Below are positions 35,476 to 44,616 of a stretch of DNA of 64,000 bases, piece after piece. This stretch comes from Sphaerobacter thermophilus DSM 20745 (lineage in GTDB: Bacteria > Chloroflexota > Chloroflexia > Thermomicrobiales > Thermomicrobiaceae). The notes under the pieces were generated by a model, which searched no databases, was not told where the DNA came from, and saw only the letters and a program-made list of their open reading frames with translations. Where the stretch lies: assembly GCF_000024985.1 (NCBI RefSeq), contig NC_013524.1, positions 434,001-498,000 on the forward strand, in the 5' to 3' direction. The stretch's first letter is position 1. Each line of letters begins with the position of its first letter. The position numbers and the translations under genes are program-made.

Positions 35476-35727
35476 CTACGCCTGAAGAACCCGCGCGAGC
35501 AGGCGTGCCGCCGCGCCGCGGGAAAGCTCATCATGGCAGAACTAGTTGCGGAACGAGCGCAGGCACTCGTAGCAACTGGTCTCCGCGCCACACGAGCACT
35601 CGCGAACGACCTCCAACGCCTCGACCAGCACCGGCCTCAGCGCCCGCCCGATCCGCCGCACATGCCCCGCCCCACCCGGCACGTCGTCGATATGCTGCGA
35701 CGAGACCTGTGCTACATCGCGAGACAA
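35476..35727 (-). pseudogene. DUF1998 (helicase-associated) C-terminal remnant
   Basis: The minus strand encodes QHIDDVPGGAGHVRRIGRAL, then VLVEALEVVRECSCGAETSC and YECLRSFRN, followed by an amber stop and, in the same frame, FCHDELSRGAAARLLARVLQA. DUF1998 proteins have Q at the stop position (a RNQ-x-CHDxL pattern), so one CAG-to-TAG change is the simplest account. The zinc cysteines C-x-C-x5-C-x2-C are intact. The helicase part expected upstream is absent. DUF1998 occurs in DISARM DrmB and related helicases, so this is a relic of defence or repair DNA. Confidence 0.65.
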
Positions 35728-35823
35728 AGCGCGTCGGGGGAGGCTCCGTATTGACCAGATACGCCGGCTCGGCTATCACCGGAGCGCGTCATCCGGCGAG
35801 CAGCAGGAAAAAGGAGTGGCGGC

Positions 35824-36648
35824 ATGGTGAACCGTGTGCGGTATGAGAAGCGCACCTGGCCGGAGATCCAGGAGTTCGTGCGGCGGGACGCGGTGGTGGT
35901 GATCCCCACGGCGGCGGTGGAGGAGCACGGGCACCACCTGCCGCTCGACACCGATGTCCTGATCGCCTCACACATCGCGACCCAGGCGGCGTTGCGGGCG
36001 TCCCACCCTTGCCTGGTGATGCCCACCATCTGGATCGGCTACGAGGGCCACCACATGGACTTCCCGGGCACGATCGACGCCGACTGGGACCTGTTCATCC
36101 GCTACGGGCTGACGGTCACGCGCAGCCTGGCGCACCACGGGTTCCGCCGCATGATCGTGCTCAACGGGCACGGTAGCAACCGACCGCTGATCGAGGTTAT
36201 CGCCCGGCAGACCGTCATCGAGCGACCCGACACGCTCTGCGCCGCCATTAGCTGGTGGGAGCTGAGCGATGCCCAGCGCGTCTTCAATGAGATGCGGGAG
36301 TCGGAGGTCACCAGCCACGCCTGCGAGCTGGAGACGTCGGCCTACCTCGCCATCGAGCCGGAATCGGTCCAGATGGACAAAGCGGTGCGCGACATGCACT
36401 ACGACATGTCAACCCACGTCTGGAGCGACCTGATGGGCCGCAAACCGGACCCGGCGTTCAAGAACCCGGTGAAGATGATGGAAATTTGGAGCACGATGTC
36501 CGAAACCGGGACGCGCGGCGACCTGACGACGGCGACCGCCGAGAAGGGCCGTCTCGTGCTCGAGGCCGCCATCGCCGAGTTCGCCGCGCTCATCGACGAG
36601 CTCGGGTCCCGCCCGATCAAGGAGCCGCGGGATCACCACGAGCGCTAG
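35824..36648 (+). CDS. Creatininase-family metal hydrolase; possible MftE
   Basis: The 274-residue protein is preceded by AAAAAGGAGTGGCGGC. Metal ligands of the family are visible: VEEHGHHLPLDTDVLIASH (Glu, His, Asp), LNGHGSNRPLIEVIARQ (His) and ACELETSAYLAIEPESV (Glu). MftE, the peptidase that trims the modified MftA tail to its last two residues, belongs to this family. This protein ends with RGDLTTATAEKGRLV, a MftE-like pattern, but is longer than typical MftE and lies 2.6 kb from mftA behind two minus-strand genes. It could equally be another amidohydrolase. It is the only creatininase-type gene in the window. Confidence 0.75.
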   Translation: MVNRVRYEKRTWPEIQEFVRRDAVVVIPTAAVEEHGHHLPLDTDVLIASHIATQAALRASHPCLVMPTIWIGYEGHHMDFPGTIDADWDLFIRYGLTVTRSLAHHGFRRMIVLNGHGSNRPLIEVIARQTVIERPDTLCAAISWWELSDAQRVFNEMRESEVTSHACELETSAYLAIEPESVQMDKAVRDMHYDMSTHVWSDLMGRKPDPAFKNPVKMMEIWSTMSETGTRGDLTTATAEKGRLVLEAAIAEFAALIDELGSRPIKEPRDHHER

Positions 36649-36670
36649 GATGCCAGGTGAGCGTGCCTCC

Positions 36671-37807
36671 TCATGGCCGTACCCGGACGCGGGCGGCGAG
36701 GAAGTCGAGGAGGACGCGGAGTACGGCGAGGATGGGGACGGCGAAGATGGCACCGCGCAGGCCGTCGATCTCGCTGGCGGCGATGACGGAGAGCAGCACG
36801 ATGATCGGGTGCACGCGGACCGCCTGCCCCTGGATCCGGGGCGTCAGCAGGTTACTCTCGACCTGCTGGATGGCGATGTAGAGCACGATGACCAGCACCC
36901 CGGTGGTCGGCGACTGGTAGAAGCCGAGCAATACCGCGGGGATGGCTCCGAGGAAGGCGCCGAGATAGGGGATGATCGCAGTGAGCGACACCCAGGCGCC
37001 GAGCAGCAGCGGGTAGGGGACCCCGAGGATCCAGAGCGCGATCCCGGAGAGTGCCCCCTGCACCAGCAGAGAGATGGTCAGGCCCCCAAGGTAGCGGGAC
37101 AGAGAGGAGCCGAATTCGTCCCACAGCACCATGGCGTCGCGGCGGTAGTGCGACGGGGTCAGGCGCAGGTAGGCGGCCTTGACCCGCCGGCTGTCGATCA
37201 CGAGGTAGATCGCGACGAAGATGATCCCGAACGTCTTCACGCCGAGGTCGAACACGCTGCTGGCCGCTCCGAGGATGTTGGCCAGGAGGCTCTCGGCAAC
37301 CTGCGTGGCGCGTTCCAGCGCGCCCTGGCGCACGTCCTCGATCACGGCCTGGGTGTCGGGCGACACCAACCCTCGCTCCTGCAGCGCCACGATCACGTCG
37401 ACCAGGAGCCGGTCGCCCGCGTCAGCCAGATCCGGGATCGAGTCGATCAGGCCGCTGAGCTGTTCGATCAGGATCGGGACGAGGATGAGCAGCACCAGGA
37501 CCAGGGTCGCCACGAGCGACAGCATGGTCAGCAAGATGGCGACGGCTCGCGGCATCAGCCGCTCGAGGAGGCGCGTGGGGAACGAGAGGATGAGCGCCAG
37601 CAATGCGCCGCCCAGGCTGATGGTGAGGATGGTCGGCGCCGCCCGGACGAGCAGGACAAGGCCGACCATCAGAGACAGGATCAGGATGTTGCGAGTCCGC
37701 GGGGAGATGAAGATCGGCGTTGGCCGCATGGCGGCTTCCGGCCGCGCCGCGTGCTCCGGTTCCTGTGCCGCGACCCGTTCGTCGCCTGACCGCTGATCGT
37801 CATCCAT
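36671..37807 (-). CDS. AI-2E/PerM-family transporter
   Basis: The 378-residue membrane protein has a short charged N-terminus and about eight membrane segments. LILSLMVGLVLLVRAAPTIL is followed by AVAILLTMLSLVATLVLVLL. A soluble helical insert (residues ~130-200) precedes TFGIIFVAIYLVIDSRRVKA. The signature VPYPLLLGAWVSLTAIIPYL, GAFLGAIPAVLLGFYQSP and ESNLLTPRIQGQAVRVHPII is that of AI-2E-family exporters (YdiK, YtvI, PerM). The substrate could be an ion or small molecule. It is convergent with the creatininase gene, 22 bp apart. Confidence 0.88.
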   Translation of the reverse strand: MDDDQRSGDERVAAQEPEHAARPEAAMRPTPIFISPRTRNILILSLMVGLVLLVRAAPTILTISLGGALLALILSFPTRLLERLMPRAVAILLTMLSLVATLVLVLLILVPILIEQLSGLIDSIPDLADAGDRLLVDVIVALQERGLVSPDTQAVIEDVRQGALERATQVAESLLANILGAASSVFDLGVKTFGIIFVAIYLVIDSRRVKAAYLRLTPSHYRRDAMVLWDEFGSSLSRYLGGLTISLLVQGALSGIALWILGVPYPLLLGAWVSLTAIIPYLGAFLGAIPAVLLGFYQSPTTGVLVIVLYIAIQQVESNLLTPRIQGQAVRVHPIIVLLSVIAASEIDGLRGAIFAVPILAVLRVLLDFLAARVRVRP

Positions 37808-37968
37808 CCTGTCGCCGCACCCTCACCTGGATAACCCATTCGGTTCGCCCGAGAAGGATACCCGGTGTTGCCGCTGCAGGCGACGGGCGCCGGGAGCCGA
37901 ATGGCGCGGCGGAATGGCGCAGGGCGCCGCATGGGCTTGGTGTGCCGTCGAGCTGGCGGTCCGCAGCC

Positions 37969-38985
37969 TCACGCCTCGGGCTGCAGTCCCCAGACACGCG
38001 CAAGCTGCTCCACTGCCCGCAGCCGGTCTGCCTGGTTCGGCAGGAAGGTGGTCACCATGATCTCGTCGGCCTGGGACTCCTCCGCCAGCTCGCGCATCCG
38101 CCCGGCTACCGTCTCCGCATCACCGAAGATGACGTTCTGCAGCAGCGGCTGCGCCCGCTGGAGGTCGAGGGGCGACAGTTCGATACGCTGGGCTTCCTCA
38201 AAGGTCGGCATCCGTGAAGGGCGCCCCGCGGCAAGCGCAGCCATCCCGATCTCGACGATCTTGAGCAGTTCGCGGGCATGCTCGTTGGTCTCCCCGACCA
38301 CCACGCCGACGGCCAGGATGGCATGCGGAGACTGCCGATACTCGGAGGGCTGGAAGCGCTCACGGTACATGCGCATGGCCGGGATCGCAGCGCCGAAGTT
38401 GATGTGCGCGGCGAAGGAGTAGGCCAGGCCGACCTCCGCGGCGAGCTGCGCGCTGAAGGCGCTCGACCCCAGGAGCCAGATGGGCGGCAGGCGCACGTCC
38501 GCCGGGGTGACCTCGATAGCGCGGAAAGGATGGTCCTCGGGGAAGCTCCGGCCGTCGAACGCCAGCAACTCGGCCAGGAGTTGGGGATATTGGTCGACCC
38601 GCAGCGCCTCCTCGGAACGGCGCAGCGCGAAGGCGGTCAGGGTGTCCGTGCCGGGTGCACGACCGAGGCCGAGGTCGATGCGTCCCGGATGCAGCGCCTC
38701 CAGGAGACGGAAGGCCTCTGCGACCCGGAGTGGGGCGTGGTTCGGCAGCATCACCCCGCCCGCACCGACGCGGATCGTGCGGGTATGGGCCGCCACGTGG
38801 GCGATCATGATCTCGGGCGAGCCGCTGGCGAGGCCAATCGTGTTGTGGTGCTCGGCGAACCAGTAGCGCGTGTAACCCAGTCGCTCGGCGACCTGCGCCA
38901 GTTCCACGGCGTTGCGCAACGCCGTCGCGGAGGTCGAGCCAGATTCGATCTGACAGAGATCAAGAAAAGACAGCGGTAGTGACAT
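37969..38985 (-). CDS. Luciferase-like (LLM class) flavin-dependent oxidoreductase
   Basis: The 338-residue TIM-barrel protein shows the LLM signature: SLPLSFLDLCQIESGSTSAT, LGYTRYWFAEHHNTIGLASG, IRVGAGGVMLPNHAPLRVAE and LHPGRIDLGLGRAPGTDTLT. This is the single-chain MsnO8/YhbW-like group, usually FMN-dependent, acting on aldehydes or other small organics. F420 use is possible for LLM proteins but no motif proves it. It lies 260 bp from mftA on the opposite strand. A link to the mycofactocin genes is possible but unproven. Confidence 0.85.
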   Translation of the reverse strand: MSLPLSFLDLCQIESGSTSATALRNAVELAQVAERLGYTRYWFAEHHNTIGLASGSPEIMIAHVAAHTRTIRVGAGGVMLPNHAPLRVAEAFRLLEALHPGRIDLGLGRAPGTDTLTAFALRRSEEALRVDQYPQLLAELLAFDGRSFPEDHPFRAIEVTPADVRLPPIWLLGSSAFSAQLAAEVGLAYSFAAHINFGAAIPAMRMYRERFQPSEYRQSPHAILAVGVVVGETNEHARELLKIVEIGMAALAAGRPSRMPTFEEAQRIELSPLDLQRAQPLLQNVIFGDAETVAGRMRELAEESQADEIMVTTFLPNQADRLRAVEQLARVWGLQPEA

Positions 38986-39245
38986 CGGGAATCCCTTGCT
39001 ATGCGGGCGATGGCCGTCCGCGCGGCGCTGTCGCTCCTGAGTCTATCGCCCGCGCACGGGTCCGCCAACGCGCCTGGCCACCGCGAATCGAGAACCGAAT
39101 CTATGCAGAAATGTATTGCTGCCAGTTCGCCTGGGTGCTATCGGTACCCAACGAACAGGACGACAGGATAGAGCTGGCTCGCTTCATGCGGTAATCCGGT
39201 CACCACCGGATCGGAGCCGGTTCAGCGAATCCGAAGGAGGCAGCG

Positions 39246-39431
39246 ATGGTTGAGCGCCCCGACCTTCCTGAGGTCGAAGAGCAGATGGAGATGGCGTCCG
39301 CCGCAGCGGCGAGCGCGCTGGTTGATCCCGCCGCCGTGGAGTTGCTGGACGACGAGGACATCCACGACGAGGAGCTGGAGGAGCTGCTGATCCAGGAGAT
39401 CACGATCGACGGGATGTGCGGCGTCTACTGA
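39246..39431 (+). CDS. mftA: Mycofactocin precursor peptide MftA
   Basis: The 61-residue acidic peptide is preceded by CGAAGGAGGCAGCG, a near-perfect ribosome site. The leader is rich in Glu, Asp and Leu ([22 protein letters not shown] covers the end). The last eight residues IDGMCGVY are the invariant mycofactocin core. MftC decarboxylates the C-terminal Tyr and cross-links it to the Val. The leader is longer than in mycobacterial MftA. mftB and mftC follow directly. This peptide is the strongest evidence that the cluster makes mycofactocin. Confidence 0.97.
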   Translation: MVERPDLPEVEEQMEMASAAAASALVDPAAVELLDDEDIHDEELEELLIQEITIDGMCGVY

Positions 39432-39441
39432 GGGTGCTGGC

Positions 39442-39708
39442 ATGAGACGGACGGACCGGATCACGCTCGCGCCGACGGCCGCGCTCCGTCCTGAGCCCTT
39501 CGGCGCACTCGTCTACACCTACCACGAACGCCAACTCTTCTTCATCGAGCCGCGGCTGCTGCCGTTCCTGCAATCGGAAGGAACCGAGAGCGTCGGCGAG
39601 ATCGCCGACCGCCTCGTCGCCGAGGGGAAGCTCGGGGCAGACGCCGTGCCGCGCATGCTGCTCCTGCTCGAGGGGCTGCGCCGCAAAGGAGTCATCGATG
39701 TCGTATGA
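39442..39708 (+). CDS. mftB: Mycofactocin chaperone MftB
   Basis: The 88-residue PqqD-like RiPP recognition element contains [20 protein letters not shown], then [20 protein letters not shown] and [16 protein letters not shown]. MftB binds the MftA leader and presents it to MftC. It begins 11 nt after mftA and overlaps mftC by 11 nt, matching the conserved order. Confidence 0.95.
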   Translation: MRRTDRITLAPTAALRPEPFGALVYTYHERQLFFIEPRLLPFLQSEGTESVGEIADRLVAEGKLGADAVPRMLLLLEGLRRKGVIDVV

Positions 39709-40792
39709 GCTGCTCCGTCGCGGGCTGAGCGCGCCGATCTGCCTGACCTGGGAGATCACCTACGCCTGCAATCTCCAGTGCGTCCACTGCCTTTCCTCCT
39801 CCGGCCGGCGCGCGCCGGACGAGCTGACGACGGAGGAGGCGAAGCGGCTCATCGACGAGTGGGCGGAGATGAAGGTCTTCTACATCAACGTCGGAGGCGG
39901 GGAGCCCATGACGCGCCCCGACTTCTTCGAGTTGATGGAGTACGCGATCTCCCGCCGCATCGGGGTGAAGTTCAGCACCAACGGCACGCTCATTGACGAC
40001 GCCGCGGCGGACTGGATCGCCCGCACCGACTACCTCGATGTGCAGATCAGTCTCGACGGGGTGACCGCCGAGATCAACGACCCGATCCGGGGCGAAGGGT
40101 CATACGCGCGGGCACGCCGAGCGATGGACCTCCTCGCCGCGCGCGGCTTCCCGTTCAAGATCAACACGGTGGTGACCCGGCGCAGCTTCGCGGACCTCGA
40201 CGCGATGTACGACCTCGCCCAGCACTACGGCGCGCAACTCCGCGTGACCCGCCTGCGCCCCTCCGGCCGCGGCCGCGAGGTGTGGCACGCGCTGCGCTTG
40301 ACTCGCGACCAGAGCCGCGCGCTTTATGACTGGCTCAAGGCGCACCCGGACGTGCTCACCGGCGACTCGTTCTTCCACCTCTCAGCGCTGGGCCAGCCGC
40401 TGGACGGCCTGAACATGTGCGGCGCCGGTCGGATTGTCTGCTGCGTCGACCCGCGCGGGGATGTCTACGCCTGCCCCTTCGCGCTGTCGGAGGAGTTCAA
40501 GGCGGGCAACGTGCGCGAGCGCTCCTTCGCCGAGATCTGGCGTGAGGCGCCGCTGTTCGCGCATCTGCGCGAGTGGGAGGTCGGCGGCACCTGCCAGCAG
40601 TGTGGCGCCTACGGGCGCTGCCACGGCGGCTGCATGGCGGTGAAGTACTTCACCGGCACGCCGCTGGACGATCCGGACCCCGAGTGCGTCTTCGCTCCCG
40701 AGACCGGGCCGACCGACATCGTCCTGCCGCTGACGCTCCAGCCACGCCCGATCCGCGTCCCGCGCGCCGCCCGCGCGGCTGCCGGCGACTAA
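39698..40792 (+). CDS. mftC: Mycofactocin radical SAM maturase MftC
   Basis: The 364-residue radical SAM/SPASM protein has [11 protein letters not shown] at residues 22-31, where Cys24, Cys28 and Cys31 hold the SAM-binding [4Fe-4S] cluster. [13 protein letters not shown] is the SAM-binding glycine motif. The C-terminal SPASM region has [20 protein letters not shown] and [14 protein letters not shown] for auxiliary clusters. MftC performs oxidative decarboxylation and ring closure at the C-terminal Val-Tyr of MftA. Expression is coupled to mftB by overlap. Confidence 0.95.
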   Translation: MSYELLRRGLSAPICLTWEITYACNLQCVHCLSSSGRRAPDELTTEEAKRLIDEWAEMKVFYINVGGGEPMTRPDFFELMEYAISRRIGVKFSTNGTLIDDAAADWIARTDYLDVQISLDGVTAEINDPIRGEGSYARARRAMDLLAARGFPFKINTVVTRRSFADLDAMYDLAQHYGAQLRVTRLRPSGRGREVWHALRLTRDQSRALYDWLKAHPDVLTGDSFFHLSALGQPLDGLNMCGAGRIVCCVDPRGDVYACPFALSEEFKAGNVRERSFAEIWREAPLFAHLREWEVGGTCQQCGAYGRCHGGCMAVKYFTGTPLDDPDPECVFAPETGPTDIVLPLTLQPRPIRVPRAARAAAGD

Positions 40793-40862
40793 CTGCGGCA
40801 GTCAACCCTCGGAGACTATCCAGAAGCGCCGTATACCATGTTCGGGTGGGCGCTGGAACAGA

Positions 40863-41011
40863 TGTCAACCTGAGCGGAGCCGTCCGCCGTGGTGCGGCGG
40901 GCAGCGGCTCCATCCGAGTCGAAGGATCTCCCGCTGCTGACCAGATCCGACGTGAGATCCTTCGACTTCGCCGTCGGCGGCTCTCGCCGCCGACGGCTCC
41001 GCCCCGGATGA
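40863..41011. repeat. GAAGGATCTC palindromic repeat, copy 1
   Basis: The interval between mftC and mftF holds GAAGGATCTC (40921) and GAGATCCTTC (40954) as arms about 23 bp apart, within a longer GTCAACCTGAGC...CCGGATGAC frame. A related unit lies at 44772-44881 (GTCATCCTGAGC...CCAGGATGAC). An internal GCCGTCGGCGG/CCGCCGACGGC hairpin follows the first copy. Confidence 0.7.
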
Positions 41012-41063
41012 CATGACCACGAGGGATAACGCCGACATACCCACGCGGAGGACGGAACAGGCG

Positions 41064-42686
41064 GTGAGCACGGAGGAACGGCCAGGCGGCTCAGCGGAGG
41101 CACCAACCGCTCGCGATGCAGCCGCGGCGGTGCTGCGATGCCGGCTCGCGCCGGGAGTGCGCCTGGTCGAGCGCGCCAGCGGGTCGTGGGTCGCCCTGTC
41201 CGACCCGCTCCGGGTCTGGCGCGTCCGGCCGGCGGCCCTGCGGCTGCTGGCCGAGTGCCAGGCCGGGCAGACGGTGGCAGCCGCGGCAGCCGCGGCCGGA
41301 CTGCGTCCCGCGACAGCGCTGCGCCTGCTCGAGCGGCTGGCCGAGCAGGGCGCGGTGTACTTCGAACCGCTCGGCGTGGACCCACCGACCGTCTCCGTGG
41401 TGATCCCGGTCCGGAACCGCCCGAAGGCGATCCTTGCATGCCTCGACGCGCTCGACCCGCTGGTCTATCCGCGCGACCGGCTCGAAGTGATCGTCGTCGA
41501 CGACGCCTCAACCGACGAGACGCCGGACATCGTCGCGCGCTGGACAGGCAGCATCACCGTGCGGCTGATCCGGCTCCCCTCAAGGCAGGGGGCCTCAGCC
41601 TGCCGCAACCAGGGCGCCGCGGCGGCGCGAGGGGAGGTGCTGGCGTTCACCGACAGCGACTGCCTCCCCGCTCCCGGCTGGCTGCGCGATCTGACACCCG
41701 AGCTGGCCATCCCGGGCGTGGTAGCGGCCGGAGGCGCGGTGCTCCCGATCGCCGAGGACGGCTGGCTCCAACGCTACGAGGCAGTGCGCTCGCCGCTCTG
41801 GCAGGGTCCGGCGCGGGCAGTCGTTCGGCCGCGTGCCCCGGTGTCGTACCTGGCGACCTGCAACCTGCTGGTGCGGCGAGAGTGCTTCGAGGCGGCCGGT
41901 GGCTTCGCTGCCATCGAAACCGGGGAGGATGTCGATCTGATCTGGCGGCTGTGTGCCACGGGCGGGCGCGTGCACTATCGTCCCGACGGCGTGGTCCGGC
42001 ACGACCATCGGGACCGGCTCTGGCCGTTCCTGCGGCGCCGCGCGGCTTACGCGGCGTCGGAAGCGGAACTGCTGCGACGACACCCAAACAACGTGCGCTA
42101 CCTTGTGGTGCCGCTGACACTCACGGCCGGGCTGGCCGGAGCGCTAGCTGCGGCCGCGAGTAGAAGGGCGCGGCTGGCGCCGCTCGGAGTCGTGCCTCCT
42201 CTGGTTGACCTGGCACTCGCGGTTCGGCGGACCCGCCGGGAGGGCGTGCCGCTGGCGCCGGCGTCGGTCGCGCGGGCTGTGGTACGGGGCTACGGTGCGG
42301 CGCTCTACTGGGGCTCGGTGAACCTGAACCGCTACTACGCGATCCCGGCGCTGGCGCTTAGCCTCGCGGCAGGGCGCCGTGCTCCCGGACGCGGGCTGCG
42401 AGCGACCGTCGGGCTCGCGCTGATCGGCACGGCGGTGGCGGATTGGGTGAGGCTCCGGCCACGGCTCTCGCTGCCGCGCTTTGCCGCGGCGCATATGCTC
42501 GATGCCCTCGCCTACAACGTGGGGGTGCTGGTCGGTTGCGCGCGGCATCGCACGCTCGCGCCGCTGCGGCTTCAGATCGTCCCCAGTCGATCATCGGGCC
42601 ACATGCCCCAGGAGCACAGCAGCCCGAAGGAATCACCCTCGCCCGGAAAAGCGGGGACGACGACTACGCCGCCAGGCAGGCGTTGA
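41064..42686 (+). CDS. mftF: Mycofactocin glycosyltransferase MftF
   Basis: The 540-residue protein has an N-terminal ~90-residue PqqD-like domain (LRVWRVRPAALRLLAECQAG) followed by a family 2 glycosyltransferase. VSVVIPVRNRPKAILACLDA, VIVVDDASTDETPDIVARW and VLAFTDSDCLPAPGWLRDLT carry the nucleotide-sugar-binding Asp residues. FAAIETGEDVDLIWRLCATG is the acceptor-site motif. C-terminal hydrophobic helices suggest membrane association. MftF adds a beta-1,4-glucan chain to pre-mycofactocin. I prefer the GTG at 41064 (GGAGGA upstream); the frame is also open from an ATG at 41013 that lies at the edge of the repeat. Confidence 0.9.
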   Translation: MSTEERPGGSAEAPTARDAAAAVLRCRLAPGVRLVERASGSWVALSDPLRVWRVRPAALRLLAECQAGQTVAAAAAAAGLRPATALRLLERLAEQGAVYFEPLGVDPPTVSVVIPVRNRPKAILACLDALDPLVYPRDRLEVIVVDDASTDETPDIVARWTGSITVRLIRLPSRQGASACRNQGAAAARGEVLAFTDSDCLPAPGWLRDLTPELAIPGVVAAGGAVLPIAEDGWLQRYEAVRSPLWQGPARAVVRPRAPVSYLATCNLLVRRECFEAAGGFAAIETGEDVDLIWRLCATGGRVHYRPDGVVRHDHRDRLWPFLRRRAAYAASEAELLRRHPNNVRYLVVPLTLTAGLAGALAAAASRRARLAPLGVVPPLVDLALAVRRTRREGVPLAPASVARAVVRGYGAALYWGSVNLNRYYAIPALALSLAAGRRAPGRGLRATVGLALIGTAVADWVRLRPRLSLPRFAAAHMLDALAYNVGVLVGCARHRTLAPLRLQIVPSRSSGHMPQEHSSPKESPSPGKAGTTTTPPGRR

Positions 42687-44616
42687 TGGCGGCCGGAATG
42701 CCGCTGAGATCGGAGACGACGGCGCAGCGTCCGTCGCCGATGGCCGCAAGGCGCTGGCAGGCAGCGATCGACTCCGCACTCCGGCCGGTGGCCACGACGT
42801 GGAGCACCGGGAACGCAGCCGCGATCCGGGCGGCCGGCGGCCCGGCGGTCTGCACGCCGTCGCTGAAGAGGAGCCCAATCCGCTCCTGGGTATCGGCCCG
42901 CTCCAGTTCGTCCAGCCCCGCCTGCAGGCCGAGTCCGAGGTCGGTCAATCCTCGTCCGCCGAGCGAGAGGACCCGGTCGAGCAGGAGGTCGAGCGGGACG
43001 GACTCGTCGAGCCGCTTGAGGACGGCCGCATCGCGCCAGAAGGCGATGACCGCGAAGGGGTCCGAGGCAACTCGAACGGCGACGGCAGCCAACGCCAGGG
43101 CGGCCTGGAAGATCGCGGCGCCCTTCATCGAGCCGGAGATGTCGAGCATCAGGGCGTAGGCCCGGCGCCGTCGCCGCCGCTCGAGGACGAACAGGTCCTC
43201 GTCGGCCGGTCGCGGCGTGGTGAGCAGCCGCTCCAGCGATCGTTCCAGATCCAGATCTCCCGCCTCACCCCGATAGGGGACGCTGGTGAGCCGGCCACGG
43301 GTGCCGCGCCCGCCGATGTCGCGCCGAGCCTGCCGCACGATGACCTCGCGGGCCAGACGGCGGGCAAGGGACCGCAGGTCGGCGCGGTCGGCGAGATCGA
43401 CCAGCTCGGCCAGCACGTCCAGCGGCTCCACCTCCGCGTCGGCCAGCGCCGCCTCCAGCACACCGCGGTCAACCGGATCGCGGAGCCGGTCCGCCAGGTG
43501 TGGGTGCCGCGCGGCGAACCCGTAGAAGGTTCGCTGGCCGGCGCGGCGGCGCGTCGCGGCCTGCTGGGCCTCATCCCCCAGGTAGACCCGACCCGGCTGC
43601 GTGCCGGAAGCCCTCGGGCTGCCGTCTGCCCGATCCGGCGCCACGGCACCGAGCCTGTCGGGGTCCACCTGGGTACCCTCGGGCCCGACGCCCTCATCGT
43701 GATCGGCGGCATCGGGCGCACCGGGCGGTGGGTCGGGGGTCTCCGCTAACGCCGCCAGAACCACCTCCGCGACGACATCGTCAGCGTCCCGCCGCGCCGA
43801 CTCCCGCACCGCGACCTTGATCGCCAGCGCCGCCTGCGCCGCCGCCACTAGAGACCGCCGCGCCTCCGGGTCGTGGCCGGCGGCAGCGAGGCTGACACGC
43901 CGCAGTTCGGCCAGGCGCTCGCCGATCAGCACGAAGTCGATCGCACCGCGGACCGAGGCGCCCATCCGCAGGTCGGGGTGCTGGCGGGTTCGCCGGACGA
44001 CCTCCACGGCGAACGCCACCAGCCACGGATCGCGACTGCCGGTGCGGCGGGCCACGATCTCCCGCTCCTCGGCGGCAGTCTGGTAGTCGAGCCGGACGCG
44101 GCAGAGCCGGTCGGCCACCGCACCGCTGAGCCGGCCGGTCCCGATGTTGTCGAACGGGTTCATGGCCGCTATGACCCGGAAGCCGGGGGCGGCCTGGACG
44201 GTTCCGACGCGCGGGATGGTGATCTCCCGCTCGGCCATGGCCGCCAGCAGGGTGTTCAGCGTGTCCTCCGGCACGCGGTTGAACTCCTCAATATAGAGGA
44301 AGCCACCGTCGCGCATCGCCAGGGGCAGCGGGCCGTGGACAAAGGTGTCGGCGGTGAAGTCGTCCTGGAGGACGCGCGAGGGAGCATGGTGGCCGACCAG
44401 CTTGGCGGGCGTCAGGTCGGCATTCCCCTCGACGAAGTGGAGCGGGATCTGGTCGGCCGCCGTGATCGCGCGGAGGATGGTCGACTTGCTGGTGCCTGGC
44501 GGGCCCTCCAGCAAGAGGTCGCGCCCAGCGGCCAGTGCGGCGAGGATGAGCTGCAGCTCATCCTCGCGCCCGACGATCTCCTGCGCGATCCTGGCATACA
44601 GCCGCTGGATGTCCAT
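42664..44616 (-). CDS. MoxR-type AAA ATPase fused to a VWA domain
   Basis: The 650-residue protein combines two parts usually made separately. Residues ~1-270 are a MoxR AAA+ module: EIVGREDELQLILAALAAGR, Walker A EGPPGTSKSTILRAI, Walker B GGFLYIEEFNRVPEDTLNTL, sensor 1 FRVIAAMNPFDNIGT and sensor 2. A charged middle region leads to a von Willebrand A domain with the MIDAS ALMLDISGSMKGAAIFQ near residue 490 and LGGRGLTDLGLG, LLFSDGVQTAGP. Such pairs act as chaperones that insert metals or cofactors. Lying between mftF and the dehydrogenase, it probably matures an enzyme of the mycofactocin pathway. The end overlaps mftF (convergent) by 23 nt. Confidence 0.88.
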   Translation of the reverse strand: MDIQRLYARIAQEIVGREDELQLILAALAAGRDLLLEGPPGTSKSTILRAITAADQIPLHFVEGNADLTPAKLVGHHAPSRVLQDDFTADTFVHGPLPLAMRDGGFLYIEEFNRVPEDTLNTLLAAMAEREITIPRVGTVQAAPGFRVIAAMNPFDNIGTGRLSGAVADRLCRVRLDYQTAAEEREIVARRTGSRDPWLVAFAVEVVRRTRQHPDLRMGASVRGAIDFVLIGERLAELRRVSLAAAGHDPEARRSLVAAAQAALAIKVAVRESARRDADDVVAEVVLAALAETPDPPPGAPDAADHDEGVGPEGTQVDPDRLGAVAPDRADGSPRASGTQPGRVYLGDEAQQAATRRRAGQRTFYGFAARHPHLADRLRDPVDRGVLEAALADAEVEPLDVLAELVDLADRADLRSLARRLAREVIVRQARRDIGGRGTRGRLTSVPYRGEAGDLDLERSLERLLTTPRPADEDLFVLERRRRRRAYALMLDISGSMKGAAIFQAALALAAVAVRVASDPFAVIAFWRDAAVLKRLDESVPLDLLLDRVLSLGGRGLTDLGLGLQAGLDELERADTQERIGLLFSDGVQTAGPPAARIAAAFPVLHVVATGRSAESIAACQRLAAIGDGRCAVVSDLSGIPAAINACLAA

